64,000 nt of DNA from Bacillus niameyensis (GTDB lineage Bacteria; Bacillota; Bacilli; Bacillales; Bacillaceae_C), in NCBI RefSeq assembly GCF_001375535.1, contig NZ_LN831197.1, forward strand, positions 500,623-564,622, read 5' to 3'. A model generated the notes under the pieces. It was given only the letters and a program-made list of their open reading frames with translations, was not told the DNA's origin and did no database searches. Below are positions 37,964 to 48,589 of the stretch, in pieces; position 1 is the stretch's first letter; each line of letters opens with the position of its first letter. A program made the translations under genes and the position numbers.

Positions 37964-38794
37964 ATGAAAGTAAATAAACAGAGGTTAGATATTTTACTTG
38001 TTGAAAGAGGATTATGTGAGACACGTGAAAAGGCGAAACGTGCCATCATGGCAGGAATTGTTTTTTCTAATGAAACTAGGCTTGATAAGCCAGGTGAAAA
38101 AGTCAGTGAAGATCTCCCGTTACAAGTAAAAGGGAATCCATTACCTTACGTAAGTCGTGGTGGATTAAAATTAGAAAAAGCTTTGCAGGAGTTTGATCTT
38201 TCTGTAAAGGATAAAATCATGCTAGATATTGGTGCTTCTACCGGTGGCTTCAGCGATTGTGCACTGCAAAATGGTGCAAAAATGATCTATGCTCTAGACG
38301 TTGGATATAATCAATTAGCTTGGAAGTTAAGAAATGACGAACGTGTCGTTGTTATGGAAAGAACGAATTTTCGTTATGTTCAATCCACCGATTTTCAAAA
38401 AGGGATTCCTAGCTTTGCATCGATCGACGTATCGTTCATTTCTTTGACCTTAATTTTACCAGTTTTGAGGGAAGTACTAGCAGTTGGAAGTGACATTGTT
38501 GCTTTGATTAAACCCCAATTTGAGGCTGGGAAAGACGAAGTAGGAAAAAAAGGTATTGTGAGAGAACCAAACATCCATAAAAAAGTAATAGAGAAAATTA
38601 TTGCTTTTTCGGTAGAGCAAGGATACGATATTCTTGACCTCTCCTTTTCCCCAATCACAGGTGGAGAAGGTAATATTGAGTTTTTAATTCATTTAAATTG
38701 GCCAGGTCTAAAAGGGCAGACCGGTGAAAATAAGATGAGAGATTCAGTCACAGCTGTTATTGAGAGTGCACATGAAAATCTGAAAAAAAGGTAA
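37964..38794 (+). CDS. yqxC: TlyA family rRNA methyltransferase
   Basis: N-terminal S4 RNA-binding domain (RLDILLVERGLCETREKAKRAIMAG) and a FtsJ/RrmJ-like SAM domain (MLDIGASTGGFSDCALQNGA near 86-105). 276 residues. Family members 2'-O-methylate 16S/23S rRNA. Five bases after dxs. Confidence 0.92.
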   Translation: MKVNKQRLDILLVERGLCETREKAKRAIMAGIVFSNETRLDKPGEKVSEDLPLQVKGNPLPYVSRGGLKLEKALQEFDLSVKDKIMLDIGASTGGFSDCALQNGAKMIYALDVGYNQLAWKLRNDERVVVMERTNFRYVQSTDFQKGIPSFASIDVSFISLTLILPVLREVLAVGSDIVALIKPQFEAGKDEVGKKGIVREPNIHKKVIEKIIAFSVEQGYDILDLSFSPITGGEGNIEFLIHLNWPGLKGQTGENKMRDSVTAVIESAHENLKKR

Positions 38795-38817
38795 ATCCAT
38801 TAGGATTACCTTTTTTG
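38789..38817 (+). terminator. Terminator after yqxC
   Basis: AGGTAAATCC pairs with GGATTACCT (one bulge), then TTTTTT; it overlaps the yqxC stop codon. Confidence 0.8.
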
Positions 38818-38850
38818 TTTTTCATTACAATATGAATTGTCCCTGCGCTT

Positions 38851-38896
38851 TTGTTCTGGGGTGAATTTAATGTATAATATAGTATAAAAATACACG
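38851..38896 (+). promoter_or_regulatory. argR promoter with a candidate ARG box
   Basis: TTGTTC (38851-38856), 16-base spacer, TATAAT (38873-38878). Immediately downstream AGTATAAAAATACAC is a partial match to an arginine-repressor half site, which would allow autoregulation. The promoter is clear; the operator is tentative. Confidence 0.5.
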
Positions 38897-38920
38897 TATA
38901 AGTTTAAAGGTGGTCAAAGT

Positions 38921-39370
38921 ATGACAAAAGGTCAAAGGCATATTAAAATTCGCGAATTAATTGGCACTAAGGATATTGAGACACAGGACGATTTAGTAGA
39001 TCAATTAAAAAATGCAGGCTTTGATGTGACGCAGGCAACGGTTTCCCGTGATATAAAAGAACTTCATCTTGTTAAAGTTCCTTTACCAGATGGTCGTTAC
39101 AAATATAGTTTGCCAGCTGATCAGCGTTTTAACCCACTTCAAAAGCTAAGAAGGTCACTATCTGATTCTTTTGTTGGAATTGACTATTCACAGAATCTAA
39201 TTGTAATGAAGACACTCCCTGGAAATGCTCAGGCTGTAGGGGCGCTGATTGATAAATTGGACTGGAATGAAATCATGGGGAGTATTTGTGGTGATGACAC
39301 ATGCTTAATTATATGTAGAACAAATGAAGATGCGATCTCTGTTAACCAAAAATTTATTGACATGCTATAG
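38921..39370 (+). CDS. argR: Arginine repressor ArgR/AhrC
   Basis: Hexameric arginine-dependent regulator of arginine synthesis and breakdown. N-terminal winged helix ([20 protein letters not shown]...[15 protein letters not shown]) and C-terminal arginine-binding domain with GTICGDDT-like block [12 protein letters not shown]. 149 residues. Confidence 0.96.
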   Translation: MTKGQRHIKIRELIGTKDIETQDDLVDQLKNAGFDVTQATVSRDIKELHLVKVPLPDGRYKYSLPADQRFNPLQKLRRSLSDSFVGIDYSQNLIVMKTLPGNAQAVGALIDKLDWNEIMGSICGDDTCLIICRTNEDAISVNQKFIDML

Positions 39371-39385
39371 GAAGAGGAGAATACA

Positions 39386-41095
39386 ATGCTTCATGAACTA
39401 TCGATCAAAAATTTTGCCATTATTGACTCCATATTTATTTCTTTCGAAAAAGGCTTAACAGTACTTACAGGGGAAACGGGTGCGGGGAAATCAATCATTA
39501 TTGATGCACTTCATCTGCTTGTTGGTGGCCGCGGTTCAGCGGAGTTTGTTCGCCATGGAGAGAAAAAGGCAGAAATTGAAGGGCTTTTTTACTTAAATGT
39601 TGATCACCCTGTTCATAAAAGATTAGCAGAATTTGGTATCGAAATTGAAGAAGAGATGCTTATCCTTCGAAGAGAAATTTCGCAGAACGGAAAAAGTGTT
39701 TGTCGAGTTAATGGAAAACTTGTTACGATTTCAACTTTAAGAGAAATTGGCAGTACACTAATAGACATCCATGGACAGCATGAGCATCAAGAACTTATGG
39801 ATGACTCTAATCATTTATCTTTATTAGATCAATACGGTTATGAGCAAATTGGTAGCTCCTTCGAGAATTATCAAGAAATATATATGGAATATAATCAAAC
39901 AGTAAAAAAAGTGAAAGATTTGAAATTAAATGAGCAACAAATTGCGCATCGGTTAGACTTACTCCAATATCAATTACATGAAATTCAAAAAGCGGATTTG
40001 AAGATGGATGAAGATGAGTTATTATTAGCTGAAAAAAGACAATTAGGTAATTTTGAAAAAATTTTCGGATCACTACAAGCAGGTTATGAAGGGCTGCAAG
40101 GAGAGAACCGAGGATTAGACTTTTTAACAAATGTAATGGGGCATTTGGAAACAGCTGCTGAATTAGATGACGAATATGTTCAAGCATATGAAACTGTGTC
40201 CAACAGTTTTTACTTACTAGAGGATGTTGCAACAACTTTAAGAGATCGCTTAGAAAACCTTGAATTTGATCCTAAACGGTTAAACGAAATAGAAAGCCGC
40301 CTCCATGAAATAAATCAATTAAAAAGAAAATATGGTTCATCTGTTCTGGAAATTCTTGAATATGGCGCACGAATTGAAGAAGAGATTGAAAACTTAATAA
40401 ATAGGGAAGAAAGAATCGAACAGCTAAAGACAAAGTTATCCTCGTTGGAGGAGGATTTGACTCTTGAGGGTAGACAACTAAGTCAATTGAGGAAACAGTG
40501 GGCAGAAAAGTTGTCTATTGCAATTCATCAAGAGTTACAAGAACTATACATGGATAAAACTATTTTTAAACCTGTATTCATTTCGGATTCAGAAAACTTT
40601 AAGGAATTTCGTAAAGATGGGCTCGATGACGTCTGTTTTTATTTATCCACTAATCCTGGAGAACCTTTAAAGCCACTATCCAAAATAGCTTCAGGGGGGG
40701 AACTTTCACGAATTATGCTTGCGTTGAAAACCATATTTTCTAGACATCAAGGAATTACTTCCATTATTTTTGATGAAGTAGACACAGGTGTTAGTGGAAG
40801 GGTTGCTCAAGCAATAGCAGAGAAAATCCAACAAATCTCAGTTGATTCTCAAGTGCTTTGTATTTCTCACCTTCCACAAGTAGCAGCAATGGCAGATACC
40901 CATTTATTTATTTCCAAAGCCTTAAAGTCGGGTAGAACGAAAACGACACTAACATATTTAAATGATCAGCAAAAAACAAATGAAATTGCCAGAATGATCT
41001 CTGGAGCAGAAATTACGGAATTAACAAAACAACACGCGAAAGAATTACTGGAAATTGCGGAAACAATAAGGAAGTCGAAAACCTTATCGAGCTAG
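39386..41095 (+). CDS. recN: DNA repair protein RecN
   Basis: SMC-like ATPase acting at double-strand breaks. Walker A GETGAGKS at 29-36, coiled-coil middle (about 160-380), ABC signature LSRIMLALK, Walker B SIIFDEVDTG and the THLFISK region. 569 residues, 15 bases after argR. Confidence 0.96.
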   Translation: MLHELSIKNFAIIDSIFISFEKGLTVLTGETGAGKSIIIDALHLLVGGRGSAEFVRHGEKKAEIEGLFYLNVDHPVHKRLAEFGIEIEEEMLILRREISQNGKSVCRVNGKLVTISTLREIGSTLIDIHGQHEHQELMDDSNHLSLLDQYGYEQIGSSFENYQEIYMEYNQTVKKVKDLKLNEQQIAHRLDLLQYQLHEIQKADLKMDEDELLLAEKRQLGNFEKIFGSLQAGYEGLQGENRGLDFLTNVMGHLETAAELDDEYVQAYETVSNSFYLLEDVATTLRDRLENLEFDPKRLNEIESRLHEINQLKRKYGSSVLEILEYGARIEEEIENLINREERIEQLKTKLSSLEEDLTLEGRQLSQLRKQWAEKLSIAIHQELQELYMDKTIFKPVFISDSENFKEFRKDGLDDVCFYLSTNPGEPLKPLSKIASGGELSRIMLALKTIFSRHQGITSIIFDEVDTGVSGRVAQAIAEKIQQISVDSQVLCISHLPQVAAMADTHLFISKALKSGRTKTTLTYLNDQQKTNEIARMISGAEITELTKQHAKELLEIAETIRKSKTLSS

Positions 41096-41142
41096 AGCTC
41101 TGCTTTCTATGCCTTATGCGAACCAAATTTTATTAATAACTT

Positions 41143-41174
41143 GAAAAGCTATCCTTCATTGGAGAGCTTTTTTA
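41143..41174 (+). terminator. Terminator after recN
   Basis: AAAAGCTATCC with GGAGAGCTTTT (one mismatch) and a TTTTTAG tail. Confidence 0.7.
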
Positions 41175-41244
41175 GTTTATTCCACTTATAAATGAAGGGG
41201 AAGCAGGCTAAATTAAAGATGTGGGCTAGAAAGCGAGGAGAGTG

Positions 41245-42537
41245 ATGAAGAACATGCGTGAAGTTTTAAGAAAATGTATAGGTGGAATTCTCCTTGTTTC
41301 ACTTTTATTGCTTTGTTTTTACAAACCCTTTCAACAATTTATAGAAATACCAGCAAGTATTACTTTGTTTGAGGGACAGGAACAATCTTTTGTCAAAGCA
41401 GGTGCTGTGACAGTCACTAATAATAATGTTAGTGAAAATATTGAAATGCAAGAAAGCAGACAGGCCATTTCCTTACAAGGAAAAACACCTGGTAAAGATA
41501 AATTAATTCTCGAACTAGCAGGCTTTCCGGTTAAAAAAGTTGATGTTAATGTTTTAAAGGATTTAAAAGTTTACCCTGGTGGTCAATCGATTGGTGTAAA
41601 ATTAAATACGCTTGGTGTACTTGTTGTTGGTCACCATTTAGTATCGACTAAAGGCGAAAAGTTATCTCCAGGCGAAGAATCTGGGATAGAAGTTGGTGAC
41701 ATTATTACCAAAATTAATGGACAAAAAATTAATAATATGGCTGATGTCGCTCCATTTGTAAATGAAGCGGGAAAAAATGATAAAACATTAAATGTATCCA
41801 TTCAACGGGGAAAAGAAAAATTTGATACGACACTGCGACCATTAATGGACGAAAAAGAAAAGATATACAAACTGGGCTTGTATATCCGTGATTCTGCTGC
41901 AGGAATAGGTACATTAACTTTCTATGAGCCAAATTCTAAAAAATATGGTGCTCTAGGACATGTTATTTCAGATATGGATACTAAAAAACCAATTGTTGTA
42001 GATAATGGTCAAATTGTCGAGTCAACTGTTACTTCAATAGAAAAAGGAAAAAACGGAGCTCCAGGAGAAAAACTGGCGAGATTTTCTAAAAATCGAGATG
42101 TCATTGGAAATATCACGAATAATAGTCCTTTTGGAATTTTTGGTGCACTTAACAAGGGACTTGATAATGGTATTTCTAAGCAACCACTACCAATTGCACT
42201 TTCCCATCAAGTTAAGGAAGGACCAGCAAAAATTTTAACAGTTACAAATGGGGATAAAGTCGAAGAATTCGATATTGAAGTTGTTAGCACAATACCACAA
42301 AAATTTCCCGCTACTAAAGGGATGGTCATTAAAGTAGTCGATCAAAAGTTATTAAATAGAACTGGTGGAATCGTTCAGGGAATGAGCGGAAGTCCAATTA
42401 TCCAAGATGGAAAACTAATTGGAGCAGTTACGCATGTTTTTGTCAACGATCCTACAAGCGGATATGGAGTACACATCGAATGGATGTTGAATGAAGCCGG
42501 CATTGACATTTATGAACAAGAACAAAAAGTAAGCTGA
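41245..42537 (+). CDS. spoIVB: SpoIVB serine peptidase
   Basis: Forespore-secreted S55 protease that triggers pro-sigma-K processing by cleaving SpoIVFA. N-terminal membrane anchor (13-33), PDZ domain near 115-200 ([10 protein letters not shown]...[12 protein letters not shown]), protease domain with GALGHVISD and the nucleophile motif GMSGSPII near 380. 430 residues from the ATG at 41245, 4 bases after GCGAGGAG. Confidence 0.96.
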   Translation: MKNMREVLRKCIGGILLVSLLLLCFYKPFQQFIEIPASITLFEGQEQSFVKAGAVTVTNNNVSENIEMQESRQAISLQGKTPGKDKLILELAGFPVKKVDVNVLKDLKVYPGGQSIGVKLNTLGVLVVGHHLVSTKGEKLSPGEESGIEVGDIITKINGQKINNMADVAPFVNEAGKNDKTLNVSIQRGKEKFDTTLRPLMDEKEKIYKLGLYIRDSAAGIGTLTFYEPNSKKYGALGHVISDMDTKKPIVVDNGQIVESTVTSIEKGKNGAPGEKLARFSKNRDVIGNITNNSPFGIFGALNKGLDNGISKQPLPIALSHQVKEGPAKILTVTNGDKVEEFDIEVVSTIPQKFPATKGMVIKVVDQKLLNRTGGIVQGMSGSPIIQDGKLIGAVTHVFVNDPTSGYGVHIEWMLNEAGIDIYEQEQKVS

Positions 42538-42561
42538 GGGTTGTAAAGCCCTCTTTTTTTT
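42536..42561 (+). terminator. Terminator after spoIVB
   Basis: GAGGG with CCCTC (extended by TT/AAG pairs) followed by eight T residues; overlaps the spoIVB stop. Confidence 0.75.
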
Positions 42562-42600
42562 ATTTCGCACATATTCATGATAAAATAAAAATAAAGAAAA

Positions 42601-42609
42601 TTCGACAAA
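42601..42609 (-). promoter_or_regulatory. 0A box upstream of spo0A
   Basis: TTCGACAAA is the exact reverse of the Spo0A-binding core TTTGTCGAA. A weaker AGTCGAA lies at 42621. They fit phosphorylated Spo0A controlling its own gene. Confidence 0.7.
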
Positions 42610-42690
42610 TCCGCTTTTTAAGTCGAAAACAGGCGAATTCGTGAGTATTTAAAAGAAAATGAAAGATTTTATAAAAAAATGAATAAATTT

Positions 42691-42719
42691 AAAGGAATTT
42701 CCCCCTCTTTGGCGTATTT
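42691..42719 (+). promoter_or_regulatory. Sigma-H promoter of spo0A
   Basis: AAAGGAATT matches the sigma-H -35 RNAGGAWWW; after exactly 11 bases GGCGTATTT matches the -10 RNNGAATWW with one mismatch. This corresponds to the sporulation promoter Ps of spo0A. Confidence 0.7.
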
Positions 42720-42770
42720 ATCTAATAGTGTAAAAATTAGGTAATTAAGGATTTGAGGAGGAAACCGATT

Positions 42771-43562
42771 GTGAAGAAGATAAAAGTTTGTATTGTAGAT
42801 GATAACCGTGAGTTAGTAGGATTATTGGATGAATATATTTCATCTCAAGAAGATATGGAAGTTGTGGGAACAGCTCATAATGGACAAGATTGCTTGTCAT
42901 TACTAGAGGAAATTGAACCAGATGTATTGGTTTTGGATATAATAATGCCACATTTAGATGGACTTGGGGTTTTAGAGAAATTACGTGGGACTAACAGAAG
43001 CCATTTTCCAAATGTTATTATGCTGACAGCTTTTGGTCAGGAGGATGTGACGACTAAGGCGGTTGAATTAGGTGCCTCATATTTTATACTAAAACCATTT
43101 GATATGGCTCATTTATCAAATCATATTCGCCAAGTAAGTGGAAAAACGAGTGAGCTTAAAAGAAATACAGCATTTCCTGTGAAAAGTCAGCACGAACCTA
43201 AACAAGAAAGAAATTTGGAAGCTAATATTACATCTGTTATCCACGAAATCGGAGTCCCTGCTCATATTAAAGGGTATCTTTACTTAAGAGAAGCGATATC
43301 AATGGTTTATAATGATATTGAATTACTAGGCTCTATTACGAAAGTGTTGTATCCTGATATTGCCAAAAAGTTCAATACTACGGCAAGCAGAGTTGAAAGG
43401 GCTATCAGACATGCTATTGAAGTTGCTTGGAGCAGAGGTAATATTGACTCGATTTCAGCATTATTCGGGTACACCGTAAGCATGTCTAAAGCTAAACCGA
43501 CAAATTCGGAATTTATTGCGATGGTCGCTGATAAATTAAGACTGGAACATAGAGCATCATAA
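42771..43562 (+). CDS. spo0A: Spo0A, master regulator of sporulation
   Basis: Response regulator with receiver Asp10/Asp11, phospho-acceptor Asp56 (VLVLDIIMP) and Lys near 108 (ILKPFD). The C-terminal DNA-binding domain ([41 protein letters not shown]) is nearly invariant. 263 residues from GTG 42771, 8 bases after GAGGAGGA. The linker lacks the poly-Ser stretch of B. subtilis. Confidence 0.98.
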   Translation: MKKIKVCIVDDNRELVGLLDEYISSQEDMEVVGTAHNGQDCLSLLEEIEPDVLVLDIIMPHLDGLGVLEKLRGTNRSHFPNVIMLTAFGQEDVTTKAVELGASYFILKPFDMAHLSNHIRQVSGKTSELKRNTAFPVKSQHEPKQERNLEANITSVIHEIGVPAHIKGYLYLREAISMVYNDIELLGSITKVLYPDIAKKFNTTASRVERAIRHAIEVAWSRGNIDSISALFGYTVSMSKAKPTNSEFIAMVADKLRLEHRAS

Positions 43563-43578
43563 CTGCTTGTAGTATAAT

Positions 43579-43612
43579 AACCCGGCGAAATTTTGCCGGG
43601 TTTACTTTTTTT
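43579..43612 (+). terminator. Terminator after spo0A
   Basis: AACCCGGC pairs with GCCGGGTT, followed by TTACTTTTTTT. Confidence 0.88.
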
Positions 43613-43743
43613 ACTTATGAAAGTAGATTTCGTTAGGTAAGTGGGTAATATACCTGCAATTTTGTCACAATTATAGACTATTTCCCCATTCCAACTGTAA
43701 TGATAGGATTATACCATGGTAATAAATAAAAGGTGGTGGAATA

Positions 43744-44490
43744 ATGACGATCATTTTAGCACATAGGGGAGCTTCCGGGACTCATCCTGAAAACACGATG
43801 GAGGCCTTTATTGCTGCGGAAAAGTTTGGAGCAGATGGTATTGAGTTAGATGTTCAATTAACGGCTGATGGGGAGATAGTAGTGATCCATGACATTACTG
43901 TAGACCGTACTACAAATGGAAGTGGTCATATTAAGGATTTGACATTAAATGAATTGAAAAATTTGAAAGCGAATTTCCATTATAAACATTTCTTTAAAAA
44001 AGCTGCTCGTATCCCTACTCTTCGGGAAGTTTTTGACTGGATGAGTGAAAATGATCTGATATGCAATATTGAATTAAAAAACAATTCTATTCCTTACGAA
44101 GGACTCGAGGAAAAAGTAATCGCTATAACGAAGGAATTCGCTTTTGAAAAGCGTATTATTATATCTTCCTTTAACCATTACTCCCTCGTTTACGTAAAAA
44201 AGATTTGTTCAGATATTGAAACTGCCCCTTTATACAAGGATTTGTTATATAAGCCTTGGGAATATGCCTCGTCCATCTTATCTAATGGTATTCATCCAAA
44301 ATTAAAAGCTGTATCAGATTCAATTATTAAAGCTACTATGGAGCAGGGAATTGCAGTTAGACCGTATACGATTAATAAGGAACGCGACATCAACCGACTA
44401 CTAAGCTTAAATTGTTCAGCGATCATAACAGATTACCCTGAAAAAGCGATAAGACTACGAGAAAAGATAAAAAAATCGAAAAGGATTTAA
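43744..44490 (+). CDS. yqiK: Glycerophosphodiester phosphodiesterase
   Basis: Cytoplasmic GDPD that releases glycerol-3-phosphate from deacylated phospholipids. Catalytic His in AHRGASG (residue 7), metal ligands in IELDVQLTADGEIVVIHD near 38-55 and NIELK near 114. 248 residues, no signal peptide. Confidence 0.92.
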   Translation: MTIILAHRGASGTHPENTMEAFIAAEKFGADGIELDVQLTADGEIVVIHDITVDRTTNGSGHIKDLTLNELKNLKANFHYKHFFKKAARIPTLREVFDWMSENDLICNIELKNNSIPYEGLEEKVIAITKEFAFEKRIIISSFNHYSLVYVKKICSDIETAPLYKDLLYKPWEYASSILSNGIHPKLKAVSDSIIKATMEQGIAVRPYTINKERDINRLLSLNCSAIITDYPEKAIRLREKIKKSKRI

Positions 44491-44495
44491 AAAAG

Positions 44496-44529
44496 ACCTT
44501 GGCTCATATATAAGCCAAGGTACTTTTCA
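44496..44529. terminator. Bidirectional terminator between yqiK and yqzF
   Basis: ACCTTGGCT and AGCCAAGGT form a perfect 9-bp stem with A-rich left and T-rich right flanks, serving both convergent genes. Confidence 0.82.
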
Positions 44530-44772
44530 TTGAGTTTTTTCTTTGTCAAAACGCTTCTGCACTTTATTTCTTTTTCGGTCACGATGTAATATAAAGCCTC
44601 CAATAAACCCTAAACCAAGGATTAATAAAAATAGGCCTGTAATAAATTGTGTCCAAAGAAAAGGAAATGGTTTTTGTAAAATGCCGAAGAGCATATCGCG
44701 CATAAGTTTAATGCCATAGCCAGCTATAACGCCAGGAATCAATAAGATAATAAGTGCTACTATTCTGCCCAT
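44527..44772 (-). CDS. yqzF: DUF2627 small membrane protein (YqzF)
   Basis: 81 residues, two membrane helices (4-20 and 42-62) separated by KLMRDMLFG and ending in a charged tail. Matches the DUF2627 family of Bacilli; function unknown. Confidence 0.85.
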   Translation of the reverse strand: MGRIVALIILLIPGVIAGYGIKLMRDMLFGILQKPFPFLWTQFITGLFLLILGLGFIGGFILHRDRKRNKVQKRFDKEKTQ

Positions 44773-44826
44773 ATGATAAATTTACTCCTTAATCTCTATA
44801 TTTGAATCATATTACATGATAAAGAT

Positions 44827-44855
44827 TTGTCAAGGGACTGGCTTTTCGTTACAAT
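44827..44855 (+). promoter_or_regulatory. Sigma-A promoter of bcd
   Basis: TTGTCA (44827-44832), 17-base spacer, TACAAT (44850-44855). In B. subtilis the bkd operon is read from a sigma-54 promoter activated by BkdR; no good -24/-12 element is visible here. Confidence 0.65.
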
Positions 44856-44916
44856 AAAATAGTATAGATTATGATTAGGTATCAAGATTAGGTCATAATT
44901 GCCAGGAGGCTCTCTA

Positions 44917-46014
44917 ATGAAAATATTTGATTATATGGTAAAACATGATTATGAACAATTGTTATTTTGTCAAGATGAACAATCCGGCTTAAAAGCGATT
45001 ATAGCAATCCATGATACAACTCTCGGTCCTGCTCTTGGTGGAACGCGAATGTGGACTTATGATTCCGAAGAAGCAGCAATTGAAGATGCTTTACGTTTAG
45101 CGAGAGGCATGACATACAAAAATGCCGCAGCAGGGTTAAATCTTGGTGGCGGCAAAACGGTTATTATAGGTGATCCAAGAAAAGATAAAAATGAAGAAAT
45201 GTTTCGTGCCTTTGGACGTTTTATTCAAGGATTAAATGGTCGCTATATTACTGCAGAAGACGTAGGTACAACAGTTGAGGATATGGATATTATCCACGAG
45301 GAAACTAATTTTGTAACAGGTATTTCTCCTGCTTTCGGGTCGTCGGGGAATCCGTCACCTGTAACAGCGTATGGCTGTTTTGTCGGCATGAAGGCAGCCG
45401 CAAAAGAGGCCTTTGGCACTGATTCTCTTGAAGGTAGAACCATTGCCATCCAAGGGGTTGGGAATGTTGCATTTGAACTTTGTCGATATCTTCATAAAGA
45501 AGGGGCACAATTGATTGTCACGGATATTAATAAAGAAGCTGTCAATCGTGCGATTGAAGAATTTAATGCAAAAGCAGTTGACCCTAACGATATATATGCT
45601 CAAGAAGCTGATATTTTTTCACCATGTGCGCTTGGTGCGATTATAAATAATCAAACAATCCCCCAATTGAAAGTAAAAGTGATAGCTGGATCTGCTAATA
45701 ACCAGTTAAAAGAGCCTGAACACGGTGATCTTATTCATGAAATGGGAATTGTTTATGCTCCTGATTATGTTATTAACGCAGGTGGTGTCATTAATGTCGC
45801 CGATGAACTATATGGATATAATCGTGAAAGAGCTTTGAAAAAGGTTGAAGGAATTTACCAAAATGTTGCAAAGGTAATTGAGATTTCAAAACGTGATCAT
45901 ATTCCAACCTATGTTGCGGCAGACCGTATGGCAGAGGAGCGGATTGAAAAAATGAGAAAATCACGCAGTCAATTTCTGCTAAATAATAAACATATTTTAG
46001 CTAATCGCATCTAA
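44917..46014 (+). CDS. bcd: Leucine dehydrogenase
   Basis: NAD-dependent oxidative deamination of leucine, isoleucine and valine to 2-oxo acids. Catalytic Lys80 in GGGKTVI and Lys68 in TYKNAAAG, Rossmann GVGNVAFEL near 180. 365 residues from ATG 44917 after CCAGGAGG. It feeds the BKD complex encoded just downstream. Confidence 0.95.
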   Translation: MKIFDYMVKHDYEQLLFCQDEQSGLKAIIAIHDTTLGPALGGTRMWTYDSEEAAIEDALRLARGMTYKNAAAGLNLGGGKTVIIGDPRKDKNEEMFRAFGRFIQGLNGRYITAEDVGTTVEDMDIIHEETNFVTGISPAFGSSGNPSPVTAYGCFVGMKAAAKEAFGTDSLEGRTIAIQGVGNVAFELCRYLHKEGAQLIVTDINKEAVNRAIEEFNAKAVDPNDIYAQEADIFSPCALGAIINNQTIPQLKVKVIAGSANNQLKEPEHGDLIHEMGIVYAPDYVINAGGVINVADELYGYNRERALKKVEGIYQNVAKVIEISKRDHIPTYVAADRMAEERIEKMRKSRSQFLLNNKHILANRI

Positions 46015-46030
46015 TTCTTCTAAAAAAAGT

Positions 46031-46093
46031 GGTTGTCTCATGAGCAACCGATTAAAATTTGCTGGTAAAAAAAGTAGGACAACCTCCTTTTTT
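46031..46093 (+). terminator. Terminator between bcd and lpdV
   Basis: GGTTGTC (46031-46037) pairs with GACAACC (46078-46084), followed by TCCTTTTTT; an alternative internal stem GGTTG/CAACC is also present. bcd may thus be partly separated from the bkd genes. Confidence 0.6.
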
Positions 46094-46139
46094 CAAAATA
46101 TGGACAGTTGTTAAGATATAGCAAGATGGAGGGATTATT

Positions 46140-47558
46140 ATGGCACTTGATTATGATTTGGTTGTTTTAGGAGGTGGGACAGGCGGTTATGTTGCTGCAA
46201 TTCGCGCTTCCCAGCTTGGCCTCAAAACAGCTATTGTTGAAAGTAAGAAGCTCGGAGGAACATGCCTTCATAAGGGATGTATCCCAAGTAAAGCTTTATT
46301 GCGGAGTGCAGAGGTTTTTTCCTTAGCGAAAAGAAGCGAAGAATTTGGAATCTTACATTCTAATCTTCAACTAGCTTTTGAAAAAGTTCAACTTCGAAAA
46401 AATAGTATTGTGACCCAACTTTATAACGGCGTACAATCTTTAATAAAAAAGGGTAAAATTGATGTTTATCATGGGTTCGGAAGATTGCTTGGGCCATCGA
46501 TCTTTTCGCCTCTCCCAGGAACTATTTCAGTCGAAATGGAAAGTGGAAACGAAATGTTGGTTCCTAAGAATGTCATTATTGCTACTGGATCAAGTCCTCG
46601 CACATTGCCAGGATTAGAAATTGACGGAAAAGCTATCCTAACCTCTGATGAAGCTTTGGAAATGGAAAATTTACCGGAGTCTATACTAATCGTTGGTGGC
46701 GGAGTGATAGGAATTGAATGGGCTTCTATGCTTTCCGACTTTGGAGTACAGGTTACAATCCTTGAAAATGCAGATCGTATTATTCCGAATGAGGATGCAG
46801 AAATTTCCAAGGAATTGGAAAAGGTATTAATGGCAAAAGGAATCAATATTGTAACTCAAGCAAAGGTCTTACCGCAAACATATGAGAAGAGACCTGGTGA
46901 AATCAATATTAAAGTTGAAATCGCCGGTGAAGAAAAAAATTACTCAGCGGAAAAAATGCTTATATCTGTTGGAAGAAAAGCAAATATAGACGAAATTGGT
47001 CTTCAGAATACGGAAATTGAAGTAAAGAATGGATTTATCTCTGTAAATTCTAATATGCAAACAAAAGAATCCCATATATATGCTATTGGCGATGTCATTG
47101 GTGGGTATCAACTGGCACACGTTGCCTCTCATGAGGGAATTCATGCAGTTGAGCATATTGCAGGCACCATCCCTGAACCTTTAGCATATCAAACTGTACC
47201 AAGATGCATTTATAGCCATCCTGAAGTAGCTAGTGTTGGTTTTACCGAACAAGAGGCTAAAGAACAAGGTTATCAGCTTAAAGTTGGTAAATTCCCTTTT
47301 ATGGCTAATGGTAAAGCACTCGTTTTTGGTGAGACTACTGGATTTGTTAAAGTTATAGCTGACAAAAAATCCAATGATATTTTGGGCGTACATATGATTG
47401 GACCGAATGTGACCGATTTGATTTCGGAAGCGGGGTTAGCCAGAGTATTGGATGCCACTCCGTGGGAAGTAGGGACAATGATTCACCCTCATCCATCATT
47501 AAGCGAGACGATTGGTGAAGCAGCATTAGCTGTTGATGGGATAGCAATTCATATATAA
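46140..47558 (+). CDS. lpdV: Dihydrolipoyl dehydrogenase (E3) of the BKD complex
   Basis: Re-oxidises the lipoyl arm of BkdB with NAD. FAD loop GGGTGGYVAA at 11-20, redox disulfide GGTCLHKGC (Cys42, Cys47), NAD loop GGGVIGIEWAS near 185, C-terminal His-Glu pair in HPHPSLSE. 472 residues. Confidence 0.95.
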   Translation: MALDYDLVVLGGGTGGYVAAIRASQLGLKTAIVESKKLGGTCLHKGCIPSKALLRSAEVFSLAKRSEEFGILHSNLQLAFEKVQLRKNSIVTQLYNGVQSLIKKGKIDVYHGFGRLLGPSIFSPLPGTISVEMESGNEMLVPKNVIIATGSSPRTLPGLEIDGKAILTSDEALEMENLPESILIVGGGVIGIEWASMLSDFGVQVTILENADRIIPNEDAEISKELEKVLMAKGINIVTQAKVLPQTYEKRPGEINIKVEIAGEEKNYSAEKMLISVGRKANIDEIGLQNTEIEVKNGFISVNSNMQTKESHIYAIGDVIGGYQLAHVASHEGIHAVEHIAGTIPEPLAYQTVPRCIYSHPEVASVGFTEQEAKEQGYQLKVGKFPFMANGKALVFGETTGFVKVIADKKSNDILGVHMIGPNVTDLISEAGLARVLDATPWEVGTMIHPHPSLSETIGEAALAVDGIAIHI

Positions 47559-47578
47559 ATAAAGTGGGAGGGATAAGA

Positions 47579-48586
47579 ATGGTGACTACACGCCATGCAG
47601 AACTTGGGCTTAGCGATCAAGATGTTTTGGATATGTACGAAACGATGCTTATGGCAAGACGCTTAGACGAACGAATGTGGCTCTTAAATCGTGCAGGGAA
47701 AATACCATTTGTTGTGTCTTGTCAAGGACAGGAAGCTGCACAAGTTGGAGCTGCTTTTGCGCTCAATCGCCAGAAAGATTATGTTTTACCATATTATCGA
47801 GATTTAGGTGTTGTTTTAGCTTTTGGAATGACACCAAGAGATATTATGCTTTCTGGATTTGGAAAAGCAGAAGATCCTAATTCAGCTGGACGTCAGATGC
47901 CAGGGCATTTTGGCCAAAAGAAAAATCGAATTGTAACAGGATCATCACCTGTAACAACTCAAGTTCCTCATGCAGCTGGGATCGCCCTAGCTGCGAAGAT
48001 GGAAAGTAATGATCTAGTTACATTTGTTACTTTTGGAGAAGGATCATCCAATCAAGGAGATTTTCATGAAGGAGCTAATTTTGCAGGGGTTCATAAATTA
48101 CCAGTAATCTTCATGTGTGAGAATAATCAGTATGCAATTTCTGTTCCGATCGAAAAACAAATAGCATGTGAACGAGTGTCAGATCGTGCCGTAGGCTATG
48201 GGATGCCCGGTTTTACCATTGATGGTAAAGATCCTTTAGCTGTCTTCCAAGTTGTTAAAGAAGCTGCAGATCGGGCTCGGAATGGGGATGGTCCGACACT
48301 TATTGAAGCAATGACTCATAGAATTACCTCCCATTCATCAGATGATGATCAACGGCGGTATCGTCCAGAAGAGGAATTGGCCAAATTACAGGAAGAAGAT
48401 CCAATCCTTTTATTTAAGCAGTATTTGTATGAAAATAACTTGCTTACTAGCGAAATGGAAAGTGAAATTGAAAAAAGCATCATGAAGCAAGTCAATGATG
48501 CAACTGAATATGCGGAACATGCAGCTTATCCAGATCCGGAAACGTTGTTTCAATTCGTTTATGCGCCGGAGAAACAGGGGGAATAG
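47579..48586 (+). CDS. bkdAA: 2-oxoisovalerate dehydrogenase E1 alpha
   Basis: Thiamine-diphosphate-dependent decarboxylase subunit for branched 2-oxo acids. TPP motif GEGSSNQGDFHEGANFAG near 155-172; SSDDDQRRYR phosphorylation-loop-like region. 335 residues from ATG 47579 after GGGAGGG. Its products supply branched-chain fatty acid primers. Confidence 0.95.
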   Translation: MVTTRHAELGLSDQDVLDMYETMLMARRLDERMWLLNRAGKIPFVVSCQGQEAAQVGAAFALNRQKDYVLPYYRDLGVVLAFGMTPRDIMLSGFGKAEDPNSAGRQMPGHFGQKKNRIVTGSSPVTTQVPHAAGIALAAKMESNDLVTFVTFGEGSSNQGDFHEGANFAGVHKLPVIFMCENNQYAISVPIEKQIACERVSDRAVGYGMPGFTIDGKDPLAVFQVVKEAADRARNGDGPTLIEAMTHRITSHSSDDDQRRYRPEEELAKLQEEDPILLFKQYLYENNLLTSEMESEIEKSIMKQVNDATEYAEHAAYPDPETLFQFVYAPEKQGE

Positions 48587-48589
48587 ATA

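Noticed and set aside
39807..40235. 142-residue minus-strand ORF within recN
   Set aside because: Shadow of the conserved recN coiled-coil region, with no ribosome site.
44800..44900. Sigma-54 (-24/-12) promoter for bcd
   Set aside because: TGGCTTTTCGTTACA has wrong spacing and lacks the -12 TTGC; a good sigma-A promoter overlaps it.
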